From assembly GCA_030378105.1 (NCBI GenBank), contig JAUCGL010000010.1, positions 1 to 57,566 on the forward strand: a DNA stretch of 57,566 bases, read 5' to 3'. Positions 7,962-17,296 of this stretch are shown here, piece after piece; within the stretch, counting starts at the first letter, position 1, and each line of letters begins with the position of its first letter. The position numbers and the translations under genes are program-made. The notes beneath the pieces are model-generated. The model made no database searches. It had not been told where the DNA came from and saw only the letters and a program-made list of their open reading frames with translations. The stretch comes from Candidatus Halobeggiatoa sp. HSG11. GTDB taxonomy: Bacteria > Pseudomonadota > Gammaproteobacteria > Beggiatoales > Beggiatoaceae.

Positions 7962-9266
7962 TTAGTTTAACCAAACTGACAAAATATTACCATCACGACG
8001 AATTTGAATCGAACGGGTATTATAGCGTTCAAAATAATAAGCTAAATCTTCTATACTATTAATTTCTCTACGATTAAACCCAATAATAACATCATCTTTA
8101 CGAAAACCAATTTTCCAAGCATTACTATTTTCGGTTACTTCTTTAATTTGAATGCCATCGCTGCTGTCTTTTAAAATTGCACCTTTTAAATATAGACTTA
8201 TCGTTCCACCTTTAAGTTTACTATCAGCAATAATTGCATAAAAATTATAAGTTTTACCGCCTCGAATAACCGTAACTTTAACTTGCTCACCAATTCTCAA
8301 TAAACCAATCCGATTCTTAACATCTGTAGCTGAATTAATTGTTTTATTGTTAATAGCGATGATAACATCACCTGATTTTAAACCAGCTTTAGCAGCAGCA
8401 GTTTCTGGTTCAACTTTGGATATAACAGCTCCTTTATTATCAGTTATTCCAAAGGCAGTTGCTAGTTTTGGAGTTAGCTCTTGTAGCTTAATACCTAATT
8501 GACCACGTTGCATTTCTCCAAATTCCATAAGATGGCCAATAACTTGTTCAACCATATTGCTTGGAATAGCAAACCCAATCCCAACATTACCACCGCCGGG
8601 AGCAATAATCGCTGTATTAATTCCGATTAACTCACCATTTAAATTAACCAAAGCACCGCCAGAATTACCCGGATTAATTGAAGCATCAGTTTGAATAAAA
8701 TCTTCATAACCTTCAATACCTAAGCCACTACGCCCTAACGCACTTATAATTCCTGAAGTAACTGTTTGTCCTAAACCAAACGGATTACCGATGGCAACTA
8801 CAAAATCTCCCACTCGTAATTGTGAAGAATCGGCTAAGTTAATAGAAGTTAATTTTTCTGGTGGTACTTGCAACAAAGCTATATCAGTTTCTGGATCAGT
8901 ACCTATTAATTCAGCATTTATCTGCTCTCCATTTAATAAAGTTATAGATATTTCATCTGCTTTATCAATGACATGGTTGTTTGTTATAACATGCCCAGCT
9001 TTAGCATCAATAATAACTCCAGAACCACGACTTTGTTTTTCTTTACGTTGTTCAGGGATATTGAAGAAACGTTGAAAAAATGGGTCATTAAACAATGGAT
9101 TGTAAGAAGAATTAGTTTGAGTGCTTGAGATATTAACAACTGCTGGCAGAACTTTTTCCAGCATAGGGGCCAAACTAGGTAACGGTTGATTGTTAACCTG
9201 AGTTGGCAATTCTGCACAAGCTGCTTGAAAAATAAAAACTAAATATATAATAGAATAAATACGCAT
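7962..9266 (-). CDS. degQ: Periplasmic HtrA/DegQ-type serine protease
   Basis: Envelope quality-control endopeptidase of the Do/DegQ family. An N-terminal signal sequence (about residues 1-18, MRIYSIIYLVFIFQAACA) sends it to the periplasm. The catalytic triad is visible: His98 in TNNHVID, Asp128 in ETDIALLQ and Ser202 in NPGNSGGAL. Two PDZ domains follow (about 245-335 and 345-430; RGQLGIKLQELT starts the first, KIGFRKDDVIIGFN lies in the second). The 434-residue length matches DegQ/MucD rather than the shorter DegS. It is a single-gene unit with a long non-coding region upstream (9267-9871). DegP or MucD are alternative names; the sequence alone does not separate them. Confidence 0.94.
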   Translation of the reverse strand: MRIYSIIYLVFIFQAACAELPTQVNNQPLPSLAPMLEKVLPAVVNISSTQTNSSYNPLFNDPFFQRFFNIPEQRKEKQSRGSGVIIDAKAGHVITNNHVIDKADEISITLLNGEQINAELIGTDPETDIALLQVPPEKLTSINLADSSQLRVGDFVVAIGNPFGLGQTVTSGIISALGRSGLGIEGYEDFIQTDASINPGNSGGALVNLNGELIGINTAIIAPGGGNVGIGFAIPSNMVEQVIGHLMEFGEMQRGQLGIKLQELTPKLATAFGITDNKGAVISKVEPETAAAKAGLKSGDVIIAINNKTINSATDVKNRIGLLRIGEQVKVTVIRGGKTYNFYAIIADSKLKGGTISLYLKGAILKDSSDGIQIKEVTENSNAWKIGFRKDDVIIGFNRREINSIEDLAYYFERYNTRSIQIRRDGNILSVWLN

Positions 9267-9485
9267 ATACTCTCCAATATTATTGATTAGAATTCTTAAT
9301 TATTTGAATAAAAATTGTAAAATCAATAGACATTTTTCTATTAAACTAAAATTTCTTTTATATAAAGGATGTTATGCAAAAAATTTTCAAATATATTAAT
9401 GTTAATTTACTGGACTTAAACTGGTTAAAAGGTTTATAATTTCTATTGATGGTTGTTTTTAATTGCATAATTGGAAACTCAATTT

Positions 9486-9549
9486 TATAGCAATTCTTAA
9501 TTATGAATGCTTAATATAACTGTGATCTATCCAATCGGGAAATGCTATA
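9486..9549 (+). repeat. Short TATAGCA-ended repeat
   Basis: This 64-base unit starts TATAGCAATTCTTAATTATG and ends GGGAAATGCTATA, so its ends are inverted relative to each other. An inverted, longer copy lies at 16999-17103, with a 35-base internal insertion, and a right-half copy at 31095-31127. No coding potential. Confidence 0.65.
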
Positions 9550-9610
9550 ACACAACTATTTTTTTACTATTTACATAGTTTTTATATGGGCTTGTGGAGA
9601 AGGTATTAAT

Positions 9611-9834
9611 TAGACATCTTTCCTAAATAACTGATGATTGACGCAGAGAATATTTTAATTGATTTGATACCATAGGTTTCACCTATGGCTATTCAATTGT
9701 AAACCCCGTTGGGGTTGTTCAAATTCTGAAAGGATTGAATGTGAATAGCCACCGATGAAATCGGTGGAATATAAAAGCTTTCTGCGGTAAGTTCAGTTAA
9801 ATAAGTATATATATTTATTTAGGAAAGATGTCTA
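9611..9834. mobile_element. 224-bp MITE-like element with perfect 20-bp terminal inverted repeats
   Basis: TAGACATCTTTCCTAAATAA at 9611-9630 is exactly complementary to 9815-9834. Inside lie two perfect short palindromes, CCATAGGTTTCACCTATGG (9670-9688) and CCACCGATGAAATCGGTGG (9749-9767), separated by a CCCCGTTGGGG hairpin. The same palindromes recur at 47507-47622, and the second alone at 46922-46940, there without the 20-bp ends. It has no ORF and no obvious target duplication outside the ends. Confidence 0.75.
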
Positions 9835-9871
9835 CTATAGTACTGAATTCTATATACAAACCTATTAATAG

Positions 9872-10798
9872 ATGATAATCAATATGTTAACTCCACAATT
9901 AAAAGAACTTTTAGAATTACGTTATCAAGCGAACAGTGTCGGCTTAGTCTCTTCACAACGAACTCAAACTATGTTAAGCGGTTTATATGCTTCTGTGTTT
10001 AGAGGTCATGGTATGAATTTTGAAGAAGTGCGAGAATATCAGTCTGGTGACGAAATTCGCAATATTGACTGGCGAGTTACCGCTCGGATGAATCGACCTT
10101 ATTTAAAAATTTATAGAGAAGAGCGAGAACGCAGTGTTATGTTATGTGTTGATACTGGAGTACAGATGCAATTTGGTACTTGTGAAACTTTTAAAGCTGT
10201 CCAAGCTGCTAAAGTTGCAGCCTTATTAGGATGGAGTGCTTATGGACATGGTGATAGAGTTGGTGGGCTATTGTTCGGACAGCAAGCTCCCAAATTTTTT
10301 CGCCCTAACCGCTCACAACGTTCTTTAGGACAGATTCTACGCAATTTAACTATTCCACCTAATGACAAACAAGATTCATCCACTTTAGAAAAAGCCTTAC
10401 AAGTATTGAATCGTAGCAGCGGAACTGGGTCTTTATTATTTGTGATTACCGACTTTAATCAAGCCGATGTTCCAACTTTACAACGTACCCTTAGCCAATT
10501 ACGCCAACATCATGAAATTGTACTAATAAGCATTGATGATCCAGCAGATTATGATTTACCGGCAGTTGGACAAGTTGGATTTGTTACACCCGATGGTACT
10601 AAAGTTTATATAGATACAGATAGTAAAGCTGGGCGAATTGCCTATCGTAAAACATGGGAAACTAAACGGCAAGATTTAAAACAGATGGTTCAAGGTTTAT
10701 TTATTGATTTATTTAATATATCAACTCAAGATAATGTTTATAATAGCTTATTTAAAGGTTTGCAACAACGAGTCCAAAATCGTAGAACTCATAGGTAG
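9872..10798 (+). CDS. DUF58 domain protein
   Basis: The 308-residue cytoplasmic protein has the DUF58 core: FEEVREYQSGDEIRNIDWRV (about residues 50-70) followed by KIYREERERSVMLCVDTG, the start of a von Willebrand A-like fold, and VITDFNQ later. Members usually work with a MoxR-type AAA ATPase and VWA membrane proteins in what looks like a metal or complex assembly system (family knowledge). No MoxR gene adjoins it here, which is unusual. Two start codons are possible (9872 and 9884); the first is kept without strong ribosome-site support for either. Confidence 0.9.
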   Translation: MIINMLTPQLKELLELRYQANSVGLVSSQRTQTMLSGLYASVFRGHGMNFEEVREYQSGDEIRNIDWRVTARMNRPYLKIYREERERSVMLCVDTGVQMQFGTCETFKAVQAAKVAALLGWSAYGHGDRVGGLLFGQQAPKFFRPNRSQRSLGQILRNLTIPPNDKQDSSTLEKALQVLNRSSGTGSLLFVITDFNQADVPTLQRTLSQLRQHHEIVLISIDDPADYDLPAVGQVGFVTPDGTKVYIDTDSKAGRIAYRKTWETKRQDLKQMVQGLFIDLFNISTQDNVYNSLFKGLQQRVQNRRTHR

Positions 10799-11020
10799 AG
10801 AATGAAAAGATTAGAGGGTAATGTTAGCCTCACCGCTATTTAAGTTAAGGGCAGATACGCTGGTCTGACCCTACAAAACACAATATATTTCAATATGGTA
10901 GGGTCGAACCTATATGAGTTAGCTCTTAATTTACATTTGAGGCTGCAAAGTCAAACATAGTCAAAAACTCAATAGTCGAGTATAATTAAAAATTGATTTT
11001 GATAATTGGAGCTATAAAAT
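10799..11020. repeat. Non-coding gap with a GACCCTAC hairpin
   Basis: The gap contains TTAAGTTAAGGGCAG followed by the inverted pair GACCCTAC (10876) and GTAGGGTC (10898) around an AT-rich loop. Arrangement and words resemble the TGCCATT/TTAAGG repeat family, of which this may be a diverged member. It could also end transcription of the DUF58 gene. Confidence 0.45.
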
Positions 11021-11458
11021 ATGAAATTAATTAGATTAATTATTGTTGTTAGTATCTTGTTTTCCTGTGCTAGTCAGCCACTTACCTTTATTGAAAGTAA
11101 AAATGAAGAAGGAATGTGGAAATCAATTCCATTACATAGTCGTTATGGAATGTTTGTTAATAAAAATAAAGAAGTTTGGCGACGTGTAGTTGATATATTG
11201 TCAGAAAAATATGATTTGGAAATTTTGGATAAAACCAGTGGTTATATTCGCACTTCTTGGAAGTCATTGCCTAGTGATGATAAAAAATATCGTAGCCGAG
11301 TCATAATTAAAATGTTGGGCAATGTTTGGCATACAGCCAGACTTAAAACAGAAGCTCAACTTCTTGATGGTGAAACTTGGCTTGTTGGTTATGACAAGGT
11401 TATTTTAGAAGAAATTTATAAAGATTTACAAGGACGTGTCGGTACATCTGTTAGATAA
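11021..11458 (+). CDS. Small outer-membrane-type lipoprotein, BamC-like domain possible
   Basis: The 145-residue protein starts with a lipoprotein signal (MKLIRLIIVVSILFSCASQ, lipobox LFSC, lipidated Cys16). The mature part, with VWRRVVDILSEKYDLEILD followed by SGYIRTSWKS, resembles the helix-grip BamC/NlpB repeat (pattern by recall). That would place it at the outer-membrane assembly machinery, but one short domain is not enough to name it BamC. It stands alone between two non-coding gaps, ahead of argG. Confidence 0.75.
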   Translation: MKLIRLIIVVSILFSCASQPLTFIESKNEEGMWKSIPLHSRYGMFVNKNKEVWRRVVDILSEKYDLEILDKTSGYIRTSWKSLPSDDKKYRSRVIIKMLGNVWHTARLKTEAQLLDGETWLVGYDKVILEEIYKDLQGRVGTSVR

Positions 11459-11649
11459 TTGATATATTTGTATTAAATTCAACCAAAAATTCTCGTTCCC
11501 AGTTTGAGATATTGAGAACGAGGAAAATTTGATAAGATAACATCAGTTAAATATTTGCGTATAATGATGAAACTTTCAAAAAATTGAAAACAAAAAATTT
11601 CATTTAAAATTAATAATTAACCATTCACAATTAAAAATTACTTAATCAT

Positions 11650-12855
11650 ATGAGCGATGTAAAAAAAGTTGTACTAGCCTATTCTGGTGGTTTAGACACC
11701 TCAATTATACTTAAATGGCTACAAGATACATATCACTGTGAAGTTGTTACGTTTACAGCCGATATTGGCCAAGGAGAAGAAGTTGAACCAGCACGTAGCA
11801 AAGCTAAAGCTGCTGGAATTAAAGAAATTTATATTGAAAACTTGCAGGAAGAATTTGTACGTGATTATGTGTTCCCAATGTTTCGGGCAAATTCCATTTA
11901 TGAAGGTGAATATTTACTTGGAACTTCCATTGCTCGTCCTTTAATTGCCAAATATTTAATTGATATTGCAAATAAAACCGGGGCTGAAGCTATTTCACAT
12001 GGTGCTACTGGTAAAGGCAATGACCAAGTTAGATTTGAATTGGGAGCTTATGCTCTTAATCCAAACATAAAAGTAATAGCTCCTTGGCGAGAATGGGATT
12101 TAAATTCCCGGCAAAAATTACTCGACTATGCAGAAAAACATGGCATTCCAATTGAAATGAAACGTGGCAAAAAATCTCCATATTCAATGGATGCTAATTT
12201 ACTGCATATTTCCTATGAAGGTGACATTTTAGAAGACCCTTGGAATGAACCAGAAGAAGATATGTGGCGTTGGACTGTATCTCCACAAGCGGCTCCTGAA
12301 CAAGCGACAGATTTGGAACTAGAATTTGTTAAAGGTGACATAGTTGCAATTAATGATAAAAAAATGACTCCGGCTGAAGTATTAGCCTATCTTAATAAAG
12401 TTGCTGGTGAAAACGGAGTTGGCCGACTAGATTTGGTAGAAAATCGTTATGTTGGAATGAAATCTCGTGGTTGTTATGAAACTCCGGGTGGGACTGTTAT
12501 TTTAAAAGCCCATCGAGCCATAGAATCTCTAACTTTAGACCGTGAAGTTGCTCACCTAAAAGATGAACTGATGCCACGTTATGCTAGTTTGATTTATAAC
12601 GGTTATTGGTGGAGTCCAGAGCGAAAATTATTGCAGGAAATGATTGACTCTTCGCAAGTTCATGTTAATGGCAAAGTCGCTCTGAAGCTATATAAAGGTA
12701 ACGTTATTATAACTGGTCGTAGTTCCAAAGACAGTTTGTTTGATGCTAATATTGCTACTTTTGAGGATGATGCTGGTAGTTATAACCAACAGGATGCTGA
12801 AGGCTTTATTAAACTTAATGCTTTACGAATGCGATTAGCAGCTTTAAAAAGATAA
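11650..12855 (+). CDS. argG: Argininosuccinate synthase
   Basis: Joins citrulline and aspartate, using ATP, to make argininosuccinate in arginine synthesis; cytoplasmic. The 401-residue length is that of the common bacterial type. The PP-loop ATP site AYSGGLDTS is at residues 10-18; [16 protein letters not shown] and the substrate-binding [22 protein letters not shown] stretch are conserved; [10 protein letters not shown] is in the C-terminal domain. The gene stands alone, preceded by an AT-rich leader, with argH not in view. Confidence 0.97.
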   Translation: MSDVKKVVLAYSGGLDTSIILKWLQDTYHCEVVTFTADIGQGEEVEPARSKAKAAGIKEIYIENLQEEFVRDYVFPMFRANSIYEGEYLLGTSIARPLIAKYLIDIANKTGAEAISHGATGKGNDQVRFELGAYALNPNIKVIAPWREWDLNSRQKLLDYAEKHGIPIEMKRGKKSPYSMDANLLHISYEGDILEDPWNEPEEDMWRWTVSPQAAPEQATDLELEFVKGDIVAINDKKMTPAEVLAYLNKVAGENGVGRLDLVENRYVGMKSRGCYETPGGTVILKAHRAIESLTLDREVAHLKDELMPRYASLIYNGYWWSPERKLLQEMIDSSQVHVNGKVALKLYKGNVIITGRSSKDSLFDANIATFEDDAGSYNQQDAEGFIKLNALRMRLAALKR

Positions 12856-12892
12856 AATCTATTAAGTCATAAAATAATAAATTGATTTTTTT

Positions 12893-12922
12893 TTGATAAA
12901 TTTTATTTTTAAATGATACAAT
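12893..12922 (+). promoter_or_regulatory. Sigma-70-type promoter of the small secreted protein gene
   Basis: TTGATA (12893-12898) and TACAAT (12917-12922) are spaced 18 bases apart, putting the transcript start about 40 bases before the ATG at 12969. The ribosome site AAGGGA lies at a normal distance from the ATG. Together with a clean terminator this makes a compact one-gene transcript. Confidence 0.45.
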
Positions 12923-12968
12923 ATTTGCTTCATTTTAATCTAATCATAATCCATAAGGGAAATAATTT

Positions 12969-13424
12969 ATGAAAAAACTTTTTATTACTGGAATTATCGC
13001 TGCATTTGCTATGCAATTCGCTCAAGCTTCAACTGTTTGTGATGCAAAAACATCTTTAAATGATGCTCGTTCAAACTTAGTAGAAATGGTTGGTATGTCT
13101 GATAAGGCTGCTGAAGAAGGAATTAAAGCAGAATTAGATGCTTTAAGAGAAAAAGTTAATGCTGCAACTACTAACTTAAAAACAGCAATTGCAGCTCTTG
13201 AAGGTGAAAATGCTGAAACAGCTTCTAAAGATGTAGTAGCTACTCTAAAAACAACTTGGGCTGATTTTGAAAATACTCGTGAAAGCGAAATTATGCCTAA
13301 CGTATATTCAGGTAAAAAAGCTGATGCCAAAGCTATAGCTACTGGTATTCAAGCAGAACGCATGGCAGTTATGAATGATTCAATCTCCAAGCTTGGTGGA
13401 GATAGCTGTGAAGAAGCTAAGTAG
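12969..13424 (+). CDS. Small secreted helical protein of unknown function
   Basis: I do not recognise the family. The 151-residue product begins with a classical Sec signal (MKKLFITGIIAAFAMQFAQA, cleavage before Ser21). The mature part is alanine-, glutamate- and lysine-rich and should be mostly helical. It has only two cysteines, Cys24 near the mature N-terminus and Cys147 near the C-terminus (GDSCEEAK), which could close the molecule by a disulfide in the periplasm. It has its own promoter and a strong intrinsic terminator, and an alanine-rich codon pattern, all consistent with good expression. A periplasmic chaperone-like or structural role is possible but unproven. Confidence 0.8.
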   Translation: MKKLFITGIIAAFAMQFAQASTVCDAKTSLNDARSNLVEMVGMSDKAAEEGIKAELDALREKVNAATTNLKTAIAALEGENAETASKDVVATLKTTWADFENTRESEIMPNVYSGKKADAKAIATGIQAERMAVMNDSISKLGGDSCEEAK

Positions 13425-13437
13425 TATTTAATTTTTT

Positions 13438-13464
13438 AAGATAGGGCATTTTGCTCTATCTTTT
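13438..13464 (+). terminator. Rho-independent terminator
   Basis: AGATAGGGC pairs with GCTCTATCT across a TTTT-containing loop (one G-T pair), followed directly by a T run. It sits 13 bases after the stop codon of the secreted protein gene. Confidence 0.85.
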
Positions 13465-13874
13465 ACTTATTTTTGCATCTGGTTCTCAAATCCTACTCCT
13501 AAATCTAAATAACATATTCACCAACAAAACTCCCTCCCATCTTAAAGTCGGGCAGCAGTACCAAATCCAGTACCATCAAGTCTGTTTTTTTCCATATTTT
13601 AACCATCAAAATAGGTTGTTTTAGGTTGTTAACCAATAACTTGACATATTTTTTTTTATTTTATTCATTATTCGTTCTAGTATTATGTTATATTACTTCA
13701 GGTTTATTTTAATACATAAACAAAATTCTCTCACTTTATGAGTTTTGCAACAGCTTTTTATAGATTGTTTTTAGTTATTCAATATTAACACTACTCCTTA
13801 ACTTGCTTAACTATTTTCTTATTTAACATATGGGTTTTTAGTGAAGGTATTAATAATATGATATAATTAAACAT
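13465..13874. other. Non-coding gap
   Basis: No gene or recognised RNA. A TTGACA at 13641 is not followed by a convincing -10 hexamer at normal spacing. Short direct words (AGTACCAAATCCAGTACCAT; AGGTTGTTTTAGGTTGTTAA) suggest decayed repeat material. Confidence 0.5.
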
Positions 13875-14618
13875 ATGGATGATTCTCAATTATTACGCTA
13901 CAGCCGTCAAATAATGCTACCTCAGATTGGAATTGAAGGTCAGGAACGTCTAGGTAACTCTAAGATTCTTATTATTGGTTTAGGTGGCTTGGGTTCACCG
14001 GTTGCAATGTATTTAGCTGCTGCTGGAGTTGGTCAATTACAATTGTGCGATTTTGATCGAGTTGATTTATCCAACTTACAACGCCAAATTATTCATAATA
14101 ATGATGACATAGGTAAACCTAAAGTAGAGTCTGCTCGTGAAAGCTTATTGATGTTAAATCCACTTGTTGAAGTCATAACGATAAATAAACGTTTAGAAAA
14201 TGAATCTCTTATAACACAAGTAAAACAAGTAGATGCAGTAATAGATTGCAGTGATAATTTAATAACTAGATTTGCCATTAATTCTGCTTGTGTAGCAACT
14301 CAAACTCCTTTAATATCAGGTGCTACAATAAGAATGGAAGGTCAAATAACAGTTTTTTTAAATGATATAAATAGTTCCTGCTATCGTTGTTTATATCCAA
14401 GTAATGCTGATTTAGAAGAAACATGTACTCAAACTGGTGTTTTAGCTCCAATGGCTGGTTTAATTGGAAGTTTACAAGCCTTAGAAGCAATGAAAATAAT
14501 TATGAGAGTTGGAAAAATTTTGGCTGGACAATTGTTATTGATTGATGGTTTAAACATGGAAATCAATCAAATAAAATTAACTAAAAACTCAGATTGTCCA
14601 ATATGTTGCCAACCATAA
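13875..14618 (+). CDS. ThiF/MoeB-family adenylyltransferase (E1-like)
   Basis: Activates the C-terminal glycine of a small sulfur-carrier protein by adenylation, either MoaD (molybdopterin) or ThiS (thiamine). The 247-residue protein has the dinucleotide-type loop GLGGLGSPVAMYLAAAGVG (residues 35-53), the adenylation DFDRVDLSNLQRQ (59-71), Cys184 in EETCTQTGVL and a zinc site formed by Cys169, Cys172, Cys241 and Cys244. It ends 4 bases before the next gene, so the two are probably co-transcribed. No thiS, moaD or moaE is nearby to decide between MoeB and ThiF. Confidence 0.92.
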   Translation: MDDSQLLRYSRQIMLPQIGIEGQERLGNSKILIIGLGGLGSPVAMYLAAAGVGQLQLCDFDRVDLSNLQRQIIHNNDDIGKPKVESARESLLMLNPLVEVITINKRLENESLITQVKQVDAVIDCSDNLITRFAINSACVATQTPLISGATIRMEGQITVFLNDINSSCYRCLYPSNADLEETCTQTGVLAPMAGLIGSLQALEAMKIIMRVGKILAGQLLLIDGLNMEINQIKLTKNSDCPICCQP

Positions 14619-14622
14619 CATT

Positions 14623-16761
14623 ATGAATAGTAAATCCGCACATATTTTAGTGGCTGATGACTCAGCGTTAGTTCGTGATATTCTTAAACAAGCCTTACAA
14701 AAATACGGTTATATCGTAACATTAGTTAAAAATGGTCAGCAAGCAATAGATTATTTTATTGCTCATAATCCAGATTTAATTCTTATGGACGCAGATATGC
14801 CGATCCTTGATGGTATATCGGCTTGTATTCAAATCAAAAAACTTCCAGCCGCTAAACACACTCCTATTATTATGATCACTGCTTTTGTCGAAACCAAAAA
14901 AATTGACAGTGCATTTGTAGCTGGAGTCACTGATTACATAACAAAACCGGTTAATTTAGGAGTATTGCGAAATCGTATTCATTACATTTTACAAGCTAAA
15001 CAAGCTGAAGGAGCTTTGTTTGCAGAAAAAGAAAAAGCTTTAGTCACCTTAGCTTCAATAGGAGATGGGGTAATAACTACAGACGCTGAAGGTAAAATAG
15101 AATTTTTAAATCCAGTTGCAACTAAACTAACTGGTTGGACGACTAAACAAGCTAAAGGATTGCCTTTAAACGAAGTTTTACATTTGCAAGACGAAAAAAA
15201 TAATAAACCAATTGATTTCCCATTACATCGCTGTTTAAACGAAGGAAAAACAATAGTTAAACTAAAGAATTACTGTACTATTTTGATTCATCAAGAAGGA
15301 AATAAAAAATTTGCAGTAAATGATTCAGGAGCTCCAATAAGAGATCGAGCAGGAAATATTATCGGAGTTGTATTGGTATTTTCTGACATGACTAAAAGTC
15401 GTGAAATGACTAATACTCTTGCCTATAAAGCTTCTCATGATTCTTTGACTGGTTTATATAATCGTAATGAATTTAAAGTTCATTTAGAAAATATAACTCA
15501 AAATTCAGAACTTAAAAAACAAGAACATGCTTTATTATTCATGGATTTAGATAATTTTAAAATTGTCAATGATACTTGTGGGCATGAAGCTGGAGATCAT
15601 TTATTAAAGGAGGTAGCATTATTATTACAACAAAGAGTTACTGATAACCAACAGCTTTTTTCTAATTCTGTATTAGCTAGATTAGGTGGTGATGAATTTG
15701 GTTTATTATTAGAATGTTGCACAACTAAATCAGCATTAGAAATAGCTAACGATCTATGCAAAAGCATCAAGAATATTAAGTTTTTTTGGAATAATACTGG
15801 TCATGATAAAAATGTTTTTACTATTGGAGTTAGTATCGGTTTATTACCGGTTGATGAACAGGTTATTCATCCTAAAAATGCACTAGCGATGGCCGATTCA
15901 GCCTGTTATGCAGCAAAAAATACTGGTCGTAACAATGTTCATATTTATCAAAAAAACAAGAAAAGACCAACTGATAAAAATATTCATTGGGTTTCTCTAA
16001 TAAATAATAATTTAGAAAAAAAGGATGGTTTTTCTTTATTTTATCAACCTATTGTATCTTTACAAGGACAACATAATTTTACTAATTGTTATGAAGTTTT
16101 ATTGCGGATGAATGATCCAGAAGATAATAACGTAATTCTGCCAGGAGCGTTTTTATCAGCAGCAGTTCGTTATAATTTAATGCCTTCATTGGATAAATGG
16201 GTAATAAAAACTTTATTTATTTGGTTGCAAAATAATCCTAATCATTTAAAACAATTAGATTTTTGTACAATAAACATTTCTGGTTATTCCTTAAGTGAAA
16301 ATTTCTTAAATACATTAATAAAAAACATTAGTTTAAGTGAAATTCCACCTCAAAAACTATGCTTTGAATTTAGTGAAACTACCAGTATGAGTAATTTTAG
16401 TGAAGTTTTTAGTTTTATGACTCGTTTAAAAAAACTTGGCTGTCGTTTGGCACTAGACAATTTTGGAACTGGCATGGCTTCTTTTAATTATTTAAAAAGA
16501 TTACCGTTAGATTTATTAAAAATAGATGGGGTTTGGATTAAGAAGCTTATAAATGGTAAAGTTGATTATGCTATAATTAAATCTATCAATGAAATAGCCC
16601 ATTTGATGCAATTACAGACTATTGCTGAATATGTTGAAAGTCAAGAAATTCTTAACAAGTTATATGAGATTGAGGTTGATTATGCTCAAGGTTATTGGAT
16701 CAAAGTTCCACAATCATTAAAAAAGATTATTACAATAGAATCTACGTCTTTTTTAAAATAA
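14623..16761 (+). CDS. Response regulator-PAS-GGDEF-EAL protein with altered EAL domain
   Basis: Cyclic-di-GMP signalling protein of 712 residues. The order is a receiver domain (about 8-125, phospho-Asp56 in LILMDADMP), a PAS domain (about 140-255), GGDEF (about 270-440, intact RLGGDEFG, no RxxD inhibitory site five residues ahead) and EAL (about 460-705). In the EAL domain the signature is EVL, and the DDFGTG loop reads DNFGTG, losing its second metal-binding Asp; the N in NISG, the Glu of FEFSET and the Lys of LKIDG remain. It therefore looks like a cyclase with a weak or non-catalytic phosphodiesterase domain (inference). No membrane segment. It follows the E1-like gene at 4 bases. Confidence 0.93.
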   Translation: MNSKSAHILVADDSALVRDILKQALQKYGYIVTLVKNGQQAIDYFIAHNPDLILMDADMPILDGISACIQIKKLPAAKHTPIIMITAFVETKKIDSAFVAGVTDYITKPVNLGVLRNRIHYILQAKQAEGALFAEKEKALVTLASIGDGVITTDAEGKIEFLNPVATKLTGWTTKQAKGLPLNEVLHLQDEKNNKPIDFPLHRCLNEGKTIVKLKNYCTILIHQEGNKKFAVNDSGAPIRDRAGNIIGVVLVFSDMTKSREMTNTLAYKASHDSLTGLYNRNEFKVHLENITQNSELKKQEHALLFMDLDNFKIVNDTCGHEAGDHLLKEVALLLQQRVTDNQQLFSNSVLARLGGDEFGLLLECCTTKSALEIANDLCKSIKNIKFFWNNTGHDKNVFTIGVSIGLLPVDEQVIHPKNALAMADSACYAAKNTGRNNVHIYQKNKKRPTDKNIHWVSLINNNLEKKDGFSLFYQPIVSLQGQHNFTNCYEVLLRMNDPEDNNVILPGAFLSAAVRYNLMPSLDKWVIKTLFIWLQNNPNHLKQLDFCTINISGYSLSENFLNTLIKNISLSEIPPQKLCFEFSETTSMSNFSEVFSFMTRLKKLGCRLALDNFGTGMASFNYLKRLPLDLLKIDGVWIKKLINGKVDYAIIKSINEIAHLMQLQTIAEYVESQEILNKLYEIEVDYAQGYWIKVPQSLKKIITIESTSFLK

Positions 16762-16998
16762 CTGATAAAAAATAATTGGTTTCACAGATGTTTTATTATG
16801 CTAACGAAATGTCCATATTCAGTTAGCTATTTAAATTTCTCAATGCTTCCCTCTCCATGTCTAGCGGCAATTGATTCCGTCACGCAATAAAACTTACTAA
16901 AATTGATGTTTTTTTATTATTAATAAACAACTTGAAAACATTTGGTAATCTCTATAACTTGACCTATCAAGTTTTTTAGACGCAAACATTTGTGTATC

Positions 16999-17103
16999 TA
17001 TAGCATTTACCGATTGTATAGACCACAGTTATATTAAGCAAGAATCTGATATTTTTATAGATTTTAATTAATAATTAAGCATTCATAATTAAGAATTGCT
17101 ATA
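16999..17103 (-). repeat. TATAGCA-ended repeat, inverted long copy
   Basis: The reverse complement matches 9486-9549 over both ends (29 and 37 bases nearly perfect), with an additional AT-rich 35-base segment between the halves. Ends are inverted TATAGCA words. It lies in the 535-base gap 16762-17296, which contains no gene. Confidence 0.65.
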
Positions 17104-17135
17104 CAATATCAAATAATATGCCCGGTTAAAGACTA

Positions 17136-17225
17136 CTGCCATTTGGGTTAAGGTCAACCATAAAAGATTGTCTGTCCCTATGTTATGTTATAATTTGTAG
17201 GGGTAATCCCCTATGTAGCTACCCT
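17136..17225 (-). repeat. TGCCATT/TTAAGG repeat family, inverted copy
   Basis: The segment from CTGCCATTTGGGTTAAGG to GTAGCTACC is the reverse complement of the unit at 22782-22895 with about a quarter of positions changed. It carries the paired words TAGGGG...CCCCTA, so the transcript would fold into a hairpin. Confidence 0.6.
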
Positions 17226-17296
17226 AATCAATACCTTACAAATAATAGTTATACATTCTTGAAAAATTATGATAATTTAACAAAAAAAGATTAAAA

